From: Oncomelania hupensis
Taxonomy: Eukaryota; Mollusca; Gastropoda; Littorinimorpha; Pomatiopsidae
Length of the DNA: 64,000 nucleotides
Assembly: GCA_036898135.1 (NCBI GenBank)
Contig: CM072515.1
Coordinates: 16,005,531 to 16,069,530, forward strand
Reading direction: 5' to 3'
A program made the translations under genes and the position numbers. Each line of letters starts with the position of its first letter. The stretch's first letter is position 1. Below are positions 21,419-32,381 of the stretch, piece after piece. The notes under the pieces were generated by a model, which worked only from the letters and a program-made list of their open reading frames with translations, was not told the DNA's origin and did not search any database.

Positions 21419-21626
21419 ATGCCTGGTGCAAACTGTGCCGTTGTCAGCTGCGGTACACACCGTGGAACCAACAAGGTTTTGTCCTTTTTTAAAATCCGTC
21501 AGCCGAAGTATCCTGAATGGGAGCGAGCACTTGTTGCTGCCTTGAATCGATGCGACACCAGCTTCAACTTACAACGAGCCACAATATGCTCCAGACACTT
21601 CACACCGGATTGCCTTGTCGAAAGTA
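21419..21626 (+). CDS. THAP transposase exon 1 (zinc finger)
   Basis: ATG at 21,419 (ctaccATGc); donor AGTA|gtaagt. Encodes MPGANCAVVSCG through SRHFTPDCLVES and leaves in phase 1. Confidence 0.87.
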
Positions 21627-24600
21627 GTAAGTATGTTGGTTAAATACCACAATAAGATCGGAAAATCAGTTAGCAAAGACACGTCTAAGTCTAGTAAATA
21701 TAATCAGTCATCGGTAAATCGTGTCATTCGTGGAGAGTAGATAAGATACTACTAGTAGGCCTAATCTTTATTCTTCAACTGTTCAAGGCTATTTTCTGGG
21801 TAGAAAAGTCAACAGACCCAGGAGTGATCTCAAAGTGATCTTTAAACTCACCAGTATTAATCTGTTTTGATGTTTACTATAAGATTTCTTAAGCATAGGT
21901 CTACATCGAAATTCTGAAGGTAAGATTTTTATTCAGCAGTATAATACTAACCTGACAAAGTCCTTTTTTTCTAATAGAGTTGCTAACTACTGGAACGATT
22001 TACCTATTGCGCCAAATAAATATAAAAATACTAACACTTTCAAAAATCAGTTGGACGTGCTTCCAAAATAAAAATTTGAAAAATTATTCTATTATGATGA
22101 GTACTAACGCCCTGGAACGCCATGTCTGCCGAAGATGCCAGTGCCCCTGACCCATCTGACAGCACCTCACTGTCCTGTGACTACTAACCCACACAACCAC
22201 TTCACCTCTACAGTCACACCCTCTTCCCCCTTTCCATCTTTCCTTCTGGTTCTAATAGTTTTTTTTTTAAAAATTAACTACTGTATATATTTAAATAAAG
22301 CTGGCGCATCGACTTGTGGGCCTGGTACAGCATTAGGCAGTGCTGGTGCTGGTACTCAGGCCTCAGCTTGCTGTGGCTGGAATGCATTCGCTAAGGCCAG
22401 CAGCTCCACATACAGTTGTGCCTACAGCAAATAGGCATTCATTTTTTTAAAATATAAATATACATAAATAATTAAATAAATAAACACCATGGAAAACACG
22501 GCAACCCCCCAGTACCAACAGCAGCAAATGAATCAACGTATTGATTGTGGCTGCTCTACCCAAGAAGAAGAAGAAGATAATATGAATAGGAAAATTGCAT
22601 GTTGACAGACCCAGATTAAATAGTGATAATGAAAGGACATTTGTAAAGGCTTAACGGCCTGTTTTTGTCCTCAACCTACTACTAATACTGCTAGCAAATT
22701 CTGTGATTACCCAATCATTTGTGATTTGATATTTATTTTTTTAATTTTACAAAAGTGAGCTACTGCCTGGTCTGCCAAATGTTATTGCAAATTAAACCGA
22801 TTTCAATCATGATAATGATGATTCTGTATTCTTTCCATTATAAATGAAAATATTACTTTCAGTTTTACTAACTGACGCAGATCATTTTCTTCGGAATGAA
22901 GTAAAGAAAATAAAGGAAAAAAAAGTAGGCCACTCGACTGGTTACTTGCACCTGCTGTTAGTGTTAGTAGCTAATTTAAGCATGTGTGATTTCTTTGTTG
23001 TTGTTGTAACTGTGAGGTTGGGCAATAATAGGGTACAATTGAAGTCAAGTGTATTTTTACCTACATCTAAGTATGCAAACCTTGTGATGTTTTGGCATTG
23101 GAATGAAGTGTAATGACATGACATTGTGAATCTATGAACCTTATATGCATTTGTGTTTGTTTTAGAGCCTGGCGGACGACGCAGTCTAGTGCCTGGCAGT
23201 CTTCCAACACTCTGGATGCTAGAGAAGTCTGTGAAAACTCCAAAAGCGCCACCAAGAAAAGCTCCGGTGTGTATAATGATCGTCATGATTATAACAACGA
23301 TGATGTCGTGATGACGATGATGATGATGAAGCTAATAATTTGCTTAAAACCCTTAGACGGGTTAACCCATACTGTTGATTTTTGTATGCATAGCCCAGAT
23401 TACATGTAATAATGAAATGAATACTTGGCCTACCACTTTTCTGTACAGGAGCGGTCTAGCTCCAGGTCTTGTTTTACTTTGTTGTTTAATCTGGTGTGGG
23501 TAAACAGTTATGCTTACTTTGCTATATTAATATAATAACTTGTACACTTATTCCATATAATTATTAGAAACGTTTTAAAGTGTTTCCAAACAATGATTCT
23601 CAAAATTGTTTTTTCATCATAATGCACAGTCAACCATGTTAGCCAGAACGTTATAGCATATTTACAGTAGTATTTAAGTTGTTTTACTGTGAAGATAAAG
23701 ATTGACATTCAATGATTCATGTTTCACTTAACAAAAAGTTTAGTGGTGAATTATGAAGATCTTATTTTCAAGGTCTTTTTTAAAAATTGTTGTTGAATGA
23801 CATGCGAAGCAAAAGTGAGTCTAACTCTATGTAGGCCTACTGACCATTATGTCATCCGTCCGTCATCTGAAAATTTAACGTTGATATTTTTCGGATGCTA
23901 TTGAAGCTAGGAAACTTTATTTTTTTGCATGGTGGTATTCTATGTCAAGATCTTTGATAGGCATCCCTTGTTGAGTGACCTTTAGTCAAGGTCACAGGCT
24001 CAGGGTACGATTTTGGGCCGCGGCCCGCATCGTATCTGAAAATGACACACTGTACGGCGTAGTTGTGGGTCAGTTGATGCATTGTTCCACAACATCAGTG
24101 CATCCAACTTTCGTGTTGTTTTCCTTAGCACCTAGCTTTCATTGCCGATCGATCTCTGTGCATGAAAGCATCGTCTGCTATAACAAGGGAAATAATTCTT
24201 CCGATCCTCTGACTGTGGTTGGTTTAAGCAGAATACATTAATCCAATGGTATTGCTTCTTCTTTCTTGGGGCATAAACTGACAGTTAACTCAATCATAGA
24301 ATATGTGTTTTTTTAATTTTACTTTATTTGTTTATGCTTTAAAAAAGGTATGTATTTAGATCTATATTTATTTTGTTATTTGAACAATAATTATAAGTTT
24401 TGAGCATATTGTTATCTTTGTGACCCTGCGCCCACAAGGACATTAGGGGGCCCATTGATTTCAGGGTCAAGGGGCCAATTGGCCCATATCATTTTTAAAC
24501 TTGGTTGAACTCTGCAGGCTTTTACTAAAAGGCCAACAAATGTCAAATTTTTTAAACATTTGTTTGTTTGTTTCAGATGGAGAGAGAAGCACCACCATTG

Positions 24601-26874
24601 CCGCAGATTGTAGCTTACTACAACTTTGATGAATTACGGAGAGATGTCAGCATACTACCAAGCCCGTGGGTGTTGATAAAGGACACAGATGAAGAGATCG
24701 TGGTTGGTGTTGTTGAAGAAAGCACTTTGAGACTCAGAGTGACAGTTTCAACCAACTTCAGAGCCAAGGTTTTTGTATATGGATTTCTTGTTAAGTCTCA
24801 TGAAAACGTTGACATTGAAGACACTCGCCTTGCCAGATTTCTGACCACACTTCAGGGTTTTAGTTTGTGTCCTGGGGTTGTTGATGGAGAACTCCAGAAA
24901 TATGCAAAGCTCCCATGTGGCCAGAACACACAGATGTATTTTAAGCATGTTGTTTATTTCAGTGCTGGAGAAGCAACAGAGTGTAGTCAAACAGTGCGGT
25001 CAAGCAAATGCCTTTTTCTACAGTCTAGTACAGAACCTTGTAAAGAATGCAAGTACTCCAAATTTCTTCTGCAAAGAAAAAATGAAAGGGCTGTCAAAAG
25101 AAGTATGAGACCATTGAAGAAGAATGATCCTCTGTTTGCAGTGTCATTTGACACACTGAAAGAGAGCTTGAAGAAGGAACGAAAACACAGCAAGAGAATA
25201 CAGAGAGAACTAGACAAGTTCAAGAAGGTGCTTGATGATGAGAAGAAACATGTGAATGTTGTGGGATCACAAATGCATGACTCACTTAAGAATGTGCTTG
25301 AGAGTGGCTGCAACAAAATGCAGCCGTTACAAAAGTTGTTTTGGCAGGAGCAAATCAAAGCATTCAACTGCATCAGCAAGAATGGCATGAGATGGCATCC
25401 AACAATGATTCGCCTGGCAATACTATTACACAGCAGAAGCCCAGCCGCTTATGAAACCCTTCAGAAAACAGGGGTGCTTCATCTGCCTGGCGAATCAACA
25501 CTGAGGGACTACACAAATTTCAGCAGTCCCCAGGAAGGCTTCAGCAGTGAATCTCTGGATAATATAAGACAGGCAACCAAGAACCATGTAGATCATAAAC
25601 GTTTTGTTGTTCTGCTACATGACGAAATGAGCATCCGATCGGATCTGGTTTTTGACAATAGAACAGGTGAACTTGTGGGATTTGTAAAGGCAGAAGGAAA
25701 CAAAAGGCAGCTAGCTACACATGTCTTGGTGTTCTATGTGGTTGGTGTGAGCTCAAATCTTCGTGCAAGCATGGGTTATTTTGGAACAACTACTGCAACA
25801 TCTCAGGCATTGTTTCCACTTTTCTGGATGGCCATTGGCCAACTTGAGCTTTCATGCGGTCTCAAAGTCATTGCCTCAGTGAGTGACAAAGCTACTCCCA
25901 ATCAAAGGTTGTATGAAATGCACGGTGCAGGTGATGCAATTTGTTATAAAGCAAAGAACCTGTTTGCTAGAGAGAGGGCAGTATTTTTCATTTCTGATCC
26001 ACCACATCTCATTAAAACAGTGAGGAACAACCTCTCTAAGTCTGGCAGTGGGAAAAACACCAAGATGCTGTTCATCAACGGTCAGCACATATTGTGGAGA
26101 CACATTTTAGATGTGTATGAAATGGACTGTTCCCATCAACTCCGGATGACCAAGCTCACTGCCGAGCACGTGAACTTGACACCATCTTCAGTTATGAGCG
26201 TTAGACTTGCGGCACAGGTTTTGAGCGAGAGGGTGGGGAAGGTGCTGGAATATCATGGTGGTCCAGAATGTCGTGAGACTGCAAGGTTTGTTCTCTTGTT
26301 CAACAAGTTCTTCGACTGTATGAACGCTCGGGCAAAGACTGAAGGTATGAGGAAAAGAAATCCCAATTTGGAACCTTATTCTTATCACAATGATGAGAGG
26401 TTTCGGTTCTTTGAGGAAATGCTGCAATACCTTCAGAACTGGAAGCAGTCAGTCCATGAGAGAGCAGGAACACAGGCAGAGAAGAACAAGATGTTTCTGT
26501 CTCATCAGACATTCAAGGGGTTGTACATCACCCTCAAAGCTTTCCCAGAGGCTGTGAAGTATCTCCTTGATCATGGGGTTGAGTTTGTGCTAAGCAATCG
26601 ATTTTGCCAAGATCCTATAGAAAAGCATTTTGGGCGTCACAGGGGTTTGGGCAGAAGGTGTGACAATCCTACACTGTGGGCGTTTGGCTATGGTGACAAC
26701 AAGCTACGAGTGCAGAGAAGCCTTGCAAATGCCTTTCAACCCAGAGGCAACATTACACGGAAACGAGAAGCAGATGAAGAAATTGTTGTCAGCAGTAGCC
26801 CCATGAAGAAGCGAAAAAAGAACAGATATTGTATGAAGATTGGCAAGTCAGTTAATCTGGAGCAGTCCAGCTAA
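21419..26874 (+). CDS. THAP-domain P-element-type transposase (three exons, apparently intact)
   Basis: Exons 21,419-21,626, 23,166-23,266 and 24,577-26,874, joined in phases 1 and 0, give 868 aa with no lesion seen. THAP zinc finger at residues 1-80: C6, C11, W34, C57, H60, then PGSLPTLW (the AVPTL-like box), split between exons 1 and 2. The third exon holds a coiled coil (about 295-331, LKKERKHSKRIQRELDKFKK) and an RNase H-like DDE core. Likely catalytic residues are D452 (LLHDEMSIRSDLVFD), D540 (VSDKATPNQRLY) and E785 (CQDPIEKHFGRHRGLG). DPPHLIKTVRNNL near 577-589 is the family signature. The tail is basic (PMKKRKKNR). P-type transposases bind DNA with THAP and use GTP as cofactor. No terminal inverted repeats were found, so it may be an old element or a domesticated gene. 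Confidence 0.87.
21627..23165. other. THAP gene intron 1
   Basis: The first about 220 bp are duplicated at 31 kb. 21,905-22,080 is a LINE C-terminal remnant. 22,300-22,440 holds a Gly/Ala/Cys-rich open stretch with no splice support that I cannot assign. The rest is AT-rich. Confidence 0.6.
21905..22080 (+). pseudogene. LINE reverse-transcriptase C-terminal remnant
   Basis: NRVANYWNDLPIAPNKYK and NTFKNQLDVL are the familiar last residues of CR1/L2/Jockey-type RT proteins (NxWNxLP ... FKxxLD), ending at a TAA. Confidence 0.6.
23166..23266 (+). CDS. THAP transposase exon 2
   Basis: Acceptor gtttgttttag, donor CCG|gtgtgt. Enters in phase 1, leaves in phase 0. Encodes RRSLVPGSLPTLWML, the closing part of the THAP fold, then a Lys/Pro linker. 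Confidence 0.82.
23267..24576. other. THAP gene intron 2
   Basis: Contains a TCAAGGTCA site at 23,986-23,994 within a dispersed repeat. No coding signal supported. Confidence 0.55.
24577..26874 (+). CDS. THAP transposase exon 3 (catalytic core)
   Basis: Acceptor tgtttgtttgtttcag directly before ATGGAGAGA, phase 0, 765 codons plus TAA. A protein starting at this ATG would lack the THAP finger, so alternative starts are conceivable. Residue numbering in the gene entry counts from 21,419. Confidence 0.88.
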   Translation: MEREAPPLPQIVAYYNFDELRRDVSILPSPWVLIKDTDEEIVVGVVEESTLRLRVTVSTNFRAKVFVYGFLVKSHENVDIEDTRLARFLTTLQGFSLCPGVVDGELQKYAKLPCGQNTQMYFKHVVYFSAGEATECSQTVRSSKCLFLQSSTEPCKECKYSKFLLQRKNERAVKRSMRPLKKNDPLFAVSFDTLKESLKKERKHSKRIQRELDKFKKVLDDEKKHVNVVGSQMHDSLKNVLESGCNKMQPLQKLFWQEQIKAFNCISKNGMRWHPTMIRLAILLHSRSPAAYETLQKTGVLHLPGESTLRDYTNFSSPQEGFSSESLDNIRQATKNHVDHKRFVVLLHDEMSIRSDLVFDNRTGELVGFVKAEGNKRQLATHVLVFYVVGVSSNLRASMGYFGTTTATSQALFPLFWMAIGQLELSCGLKVIASVSDKATPNQRLYEMHGAGDAICYKAKNLFARERAVFFISDPPHLIKTVRNNLSKSGSGKNTKMLFINGQHILWRHILDVYEMDCSHQLRMTKLTAEHVNLTPSSVMSVRLAAQVLSERVGKVLEYHGGPECRETARFVLLFNKFFDCMNARAKTEGMRKRNPNLEPYSYHNDERFRFFEEMLQYLQNWKQSVHERAGTQAEKNKMFLSHQTFKGLYITLKAFPEAVKYLLDHGVEFVLSNRFCQDPIEKHFGRHRGLGRRCDNPTLWAFGYGDNKLRVQRSLANAFQPRGNITRKREADEEIVVSSSPMKKRKKNRYCMKIGKSVNLEQSS

Positions 26875-27724
26875 AGATTATTTTGTAGTAATCATTATGT
26901 GGGACATCCTGAAACTACAACATTCACCTGTTTTAAGCAGTGTAATTGCTCATGTTCACAGTACATTACTCAGTATTCTGATTAGTCAGGCTAGCATGAA
27001 ATAGGCTTTGTACACAATGATGAAAGGTGAACTGCACTCTCGGACTGTGGAAATAAGAGCAGGATAATAAATATGGAGTGTGTGCGGCAAAGGGAAAGAG
27101 AGAAAGAACAGAACTAAGACGGTGCATGTGTGGTAATGTCATTCACTCATTGTCTAATTCTGTATTTTAATACGATATTGGCTAACAGTCTATAGATCTC
27201 AAAATCTGTTCACAATTCATTAATCCTTTATCATCCAAGGTGGACTGTTTGTCAAGTGCTGCCTACCGCCGTTTGTTTGTAAATTGTGTAGTAAATATAT
27301 AGATGCATGTTCACTGTATACATTGTCTACATTGATTGTAGATGATGATCTTTTATACTGATTTGGAGATCCAGATGACAGGTTTTTGGTACTTGATCAC
27401 AGTTTTGTTGGAGGATTTTTTTAATCCCATTTTATCTATTATCAGAGTACATTTGCTGTAGTATTTTATCCATTTGATTCTTTGGTTTAAGTGTGTTGCA
27501 AAAAACGTGTCGTAGGGTGAGCTGATGGAAATGTACTGCTTTTACTCATGTAATTATTTTCTGTGTCCTTACCATACAGACCAACTCCTCCCCCTCCCTC
27601 CCCCCCCCCCCCCTTGCTGTTGATTTGATTGGGACGAGCGCGAGATGTTATTTTGTACACTTGGCTGTATGCCTGTTATCGAGGACGTTAGCAGTTTATG
27701 TTTCAATGTGGCCACACACTGATT
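26875..27724 (+). other. THAP gene 3' UTR and spacer
   Basis: aataaa at about 27,065 is a possible poly(A) signal, 190 bp after the stop. Oligo-C at 27,598-27,613. Nothing else recognised. Confidence 0.5.
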
Positions 27725-28315
27725 GTGTTCCCCCGTGTGGATGCCGGGGGTTTCTGTATAAATAGTGTTCCCACTTTCTGGAAACTTAGTGCTTTCAATT
27801 CCCACTGTTTCTGTCATTCTAATTTGTTATTTCTCTTCCGTAATCTATCAATCTGCAATCCCTCTTCTTCACTAGACCAGTCACCTACCTTTTTTCTTAA
27901 AATCTCTCTCAAAACCCCTCATTTGTGTACTGTGTCTGTTCGGTCAGCTTGGTGGTATTGGATGCTTCTACCAAATTGTTGTTGTTAGTCATTGTTTATA
28001 GGGTATTTCTATGAAATTATTATTTAGCTATGTGGGCATTTTATATATGTATGTGTTTTGTTACTATTTTATAATGATGTTTATATTCCATTTTCTTTTT
28101 GTAAACGGGGGCACGATAAACTAGAGTGCGTCTCAGCGTCCCCTGTGTGGGAAGCCATTATTGTACAGTGACCGGCTGGTAGATTGCCTTCAGTGTTACC
28201 GTTGGGGTTGTTCCTGCAGATTTTTTATATGAATGGGGGGCGAGTCCTCTTTCACACAGCTGTGGTCCTGATTTGGCTCTATGCAGTCCGCTGGACCCTA
28301 TAACTAAGCAATGAC
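27725..28315 (+). mobile_element. LINE 3' end, copy 1
   Basis: gccgggggtttctgtataaa, tttctggaaacttagtgctt and cagtccgctggaccctataa match copies at 44.3 and 47.2 kb. The tail is (AACT)n here. No RT in this copy. Confidence 0.72.
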
Positions 28316-28831
28316 TAACTAACTAACTGATTGTGTTGCTACTAGATACATATATATTTTTAATTTTATAACGTTTTGTTTAGCAGGCACATCTCTGAGT
28401 ACTGTTCGTTTTGTGTTGTAACTGTAACTCATATAAACATTACTATTTTGGGGTGATTTTTGTTTTGTGTTTTGTGCGAATTGCATTGAACCTGCTTGGT
28501 TGTTAGAAACTGCACAAAAGAAGACCGACTGCATTATTATTGTTTTTACAATGTAATAACTGTAACTAATATTGACCTGTTGGTTACATTCTGAGAACCC
28601 TCTTGTAAAACTTAAAGGACGTTGTTCTTTGTTTTAAAATCAACCTATCTTAGCAGTTTTAGATGTATTTCATTGAGATTATTTGCAAAGAATGAGCAGT
28701 CTGAAATTATAAACCTTTGCTTTTTTCCACTTTTTTAGTTTGTCATGACCATAGACACTTTACTGGAATTTTAAAGTGAATAATTGACTATTCAGCTCTT
28801 TGCAGTCCGCTGGACCCTGTAAACAAGACTG

Positions 28832-29461
28832 CATACCTGTCAAGTCTTACGGTTCTTACGTAATTCTTACAAATTTTTTGTTTTGTTTTTTTTACAGCCC
28901 GCTTTGCCTTTGAAATTGATGTGGTCAGACACTTTCACTTTCAGACTTTAAATCTCAATCTGTCAAACAAAAGGAAAATGTTGCAAATTCAAAGCAGCAT
29001 GTGCCGATCCGCAAGCTTTTTTGACAGCAGAAGAATAGAGCACACAACAAAATTAAGTTTATGACAGAAGCTGAGGTAATTTTTGCCACTTCTTAGCAAA
29101 ACATTATTTACCAAGAATAGTAAAAGCAGAACTAGAAGGCGTATGAAGACAACAACAAACAAGTATAGCAGTAGACCGTGAAGAGTAATAGGGAAGAATA
29201 AATAAAGGAGCCGGAGTGTAGGTGGTAGGAAAGAGGGTGGTTGGTAGAAAGAGAGAGAGAAAGACTTTAGACTTTAAACAATACTTTAGTTGGGGGTTTT
29301 CCCTATATGCATTATGTGGTATTTCACTTTGTGAAATTGCTGGTGAGTGTGCTATATTGGTGTTTGGTGCTTGTTTAGCGTTTCTTATGGTTTTGGATAT
29401 AAAATTACGTTTTTTCGCGCCACATTTTATGGTCTGAGGCTTCAAGAGCTTGACAGGTATG
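28832..29461. mobile_element. 630-bp MITE with CATACCTGTCAAG termini
   Basis: Perfect 13-bp inverted ends at 28,832-28,844 and 29,449-29,461. Target duplication agactg (6 bp) at 28,826-28,831 and 29,462-29,467. Removing it rejoins a LINE-tail-like sequence. No transposase ORF. Confidence 0.78.
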
Positions 29462-29467
29462 AGACTG

Positions 29468-31148
29468 GATCCTGTAAACAATGATTAACTAGTCCCATAT
29501 GTAATTTGAGTTTGTTTCTGTACAGTTTTTTTTTACCATCTTTTAACTGATGTCCACTGATGCTGATAAAATAAAAGTGCACATTTCCTGTGAGTGGGGT
29601 GGATGTGTACAGCACCAACTCCAATTTGTGTTCACATTTTTTTCAACCTTGTTTAGCTTGAAAAGGTTCTTCTGATACCTGCATGTACTTTCTTGCGGCT
29701 TTGATGCATGATTGTTCTCACTGATTATAATAAGACAGAGTTTGCTTTCACATATTCAGTCAAGAAGAACATGCATAATACAAAAAATACAATATTACTA
29801 TCTTTATTGTCCAACTCTCACATTACAATACATACAAGTGAAAAATTGCCTTCGACATACATGGACGCAAAACTTTGCATAAAATAATTAACAATAAATA
29901 AAGTTTGTCACGCATACTTGTATCACATGCCCAGCCCTCTCTCCCTCCCTCTCCTCCCCCCCCCTCCCCCACCTCTCTCTCTCACCGCATGTTTCAACAA
30001 ACGGTGCATTCAACATAGATCAGGTTGCGTTTTGCAGTCAATAAGTCATTTGACCAGAGGAACATAAAATCAATAATTTTGTAATTCAAGTCCAAAAAGA
30101 AGTTTTCGTAGTATCTGGGCCTAGAAACATGTTTTTCTTTCTATATCAAGGAAAGAAAATGACAAAAGCTCACTCATTCTCTGAGCTAAATAAGTTTTAC
30201 AGTTCCACCGCAAGCTTGCAGTGTCATCAATAAATAAAGATTAAAACTTGTAACATCCCCTGACTGTCTAAAATATTGAATAATTCATATGACCGGCTCT
30301 CTGACAGAGCAATACGTCATTGCATTTTTGTATGTGTCAATGGCTGATGTCCGACGAGATTCTTATTCACTGCATGCATACACACCCATACACATCTGTA
30401 CAGTTACACTGGCCTTCTATGACCATCTAATTGCCAAAATGAAGCCAAGACAACAATAATACACAAGATAACCACAGGCACTGAGAAGGGTACAATATAC
30501 ATAGCAAACGAAACACTGACAGTGCTAAAACATTAAAATAACACACACACACACAGTCACGGCACACTCTCCCACTCTATGAATACTAGTTATAGTTAGT
30601 TTCTAGACTGGTCCGGGATATATTGCATTACTTATTATTTTTTAAATTCTTTTTCAGTTCATTATAATTTTGAATTGAATAGGTCAATTGGAATTTTAAT
30701 GTTGGTTCTTGTGAGCTGTTGTCGATGTATTATGTATGTGTGTGTGAGTGAATGTTTGTATATATATAATTGGGGGGGGTGGGGGGGTGTAAGAATTTTA
30801 TTGTACTTTTAAAAAATTTATTCATAATAGTATTTTATGGTGAGGTATTGTATTTTGGTTGTTTTAATATCGTGAGTTTATCATCAGCCGCGATATATAA
30901 GCCACAAGTAAGTGTCTGTTTGTATCAGTCCATGGTTTTACTTGATAAAGATTTTTAATAAATCGAAAATTCGTGACTCTTATAACACAGGTGTTTGTTG
31001 TTTTTGTCTCTCCTTACACTCTCCCACTCTCTCTCTTCCGTGTATTCAAAACAACAATAAAATATTGTAAAACTTATTAGGACTTATCAATGACGATTTT
31101 AGCTGGTGGTTACATAAAAATGACTAGTTTGCTGGGTTAAATGACTAG
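29468..31148. other. Unassigned spacer
   Basis: Includes a possible minus-strand retroelement or gene 3' end near 29,790-29,860 (aataaag followed downstream by tattgtat). Also poly-C/CT (29,938-29,985), a short AC tract (30,540-30,555) and poly-G (30,772-30,787). No supported gene. Confidence 0.5.
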
Positions 31149-31530
31149 ACACACCGTGGAACCAACAAGGTTTTGTCCTTTTTTAAAACTCGTCAGCCGA
31201 ACTATCCTGAATGGGAGCGAGCACTTGTTGCTGCCTTGAATCGATGCGACACCAGCTTCAACTTACAACGAGCAACACTATGCTCTAGACACTTCACACC
31301 AGATTGCCTTGTCGAAAGTAGTAAGTATGTTGGTTAAATACCACAATAAGATCGGAAAATCAGTGAGCAAAGACACGTCTAAGTCTAATACATATAATCA
31401 GTCATCAGAAATCATGGAGAGTAAATATCATAAGATAGGCCTAATCTTTATTCTTCAACTGTTCAAGGCTATTTTCTGGGTAGAAAAAGTCAACTGACCC
31501 AGGAGTGATCTCAAAGTGATCTTTAAACTC
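31149..31530 (+). pseudogene. Duplicated fragment of THAP exon 1 plus intron
   Basis: Nearly the same as 21,455-21,849, including the splice donor and about 220 bp of intron. It starts inside the exon, so the ATG and the first two zinc ligands (C6, C11) are missing. The high similarity of intron sequence shows a DNA-level duplication, not a retrocopy, and a recent one. Confidence 0.85.
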
Positions 31531-31608
31531 TACATAATATCAACACCACCAGATGCCACAATCAGCAATGAAACATCAAGGACAAAAAAAGATTAAAAAA
31601 CAGATTTT

Positions 31609-32381
31609 TCAATTTCCTTTTTTTTTCAAACGTTTCCTCAAAGCTTTCTCCCTTTTTTCTCTATGAGACTTGCGGTGTACAGAGTCCATGTATGTTTTGC
31701 ACTTGTGATGTGCTCTGATTTTAAAATAAAGAAAAACTACATCTTTCAGGATCTTCTCCTTCAGTTGGTCATCACTGTGGATTCTGTACAAAGTTTCATA
31801 CAAAATGGATGACACAGAATGCTGACATGACTCAAAATAAGCATAAACAGACATCTGTGACACATTGCCACTGAACATGCATCTAAATGCTGATTCTAAC
31901 TCTAGAAACAAAGTCTCACTTGCTGCGTTCAGCTTTACAAGTCCTCCTCTGTCTAAAATGGAAGTCAAGCTTCCAGATGCAGCTTTATCAGTAGTGAAAG
32001 CTTCAATGCATTTGAGAATGCTTCTTTTCTCGTCCATATCTTGTATTCTATAGGCACGCTGCTTGAGCTTTTGAAGCACTGCCCCACCAATGTAGGACAA
32101 AATGTCCTTCTCACCGTCAGTTATGTCTATAGCAGGTGTCTCAAGCTTTTCACAATGTGACTGTGACTGTGAGTTAGAATTTAGAAGCCTGCCAAAAACT
32201 TCCAAGCATACAAACGATGCTACCCCAGCTGTCATCAAACCATCGAGTCCCTTGATGTTCTCATCCGATGCAACAGCAGCATAAAACTTGCTCCAAGCCT
32301 TTTCTTTGTTGCTCTCAGAAAAACAGCCCATGGGAGCCACACAGCTGTCCAAAAATTTCATCCTCTGTTGGAGTTCTTGTT
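31609..32381 (-). CDS. Transposase-derived gene, exon 4
   Basis: Acceptor tatgtgtgtttaacag, enters in phase 1, ends at the stop at 31,609. Carries the YIGGAVLQKL and DRGGLVKLN segments and the Lys/Arg-rich end. Confidence 0.82.

Noticed and set aside
22135..22434. ORF with a Gly/Ala/Cys-rich end (AGASTCGPGTALGSAGAG)
   Set aside because: Composition suggests low complexity; no start context, splice support or known family.
29104..29481. 125-codon minus-strand ORF
   Set aside because: Lies mostly inside the 630-bp MITE and ends at its terminus; no coding signature.
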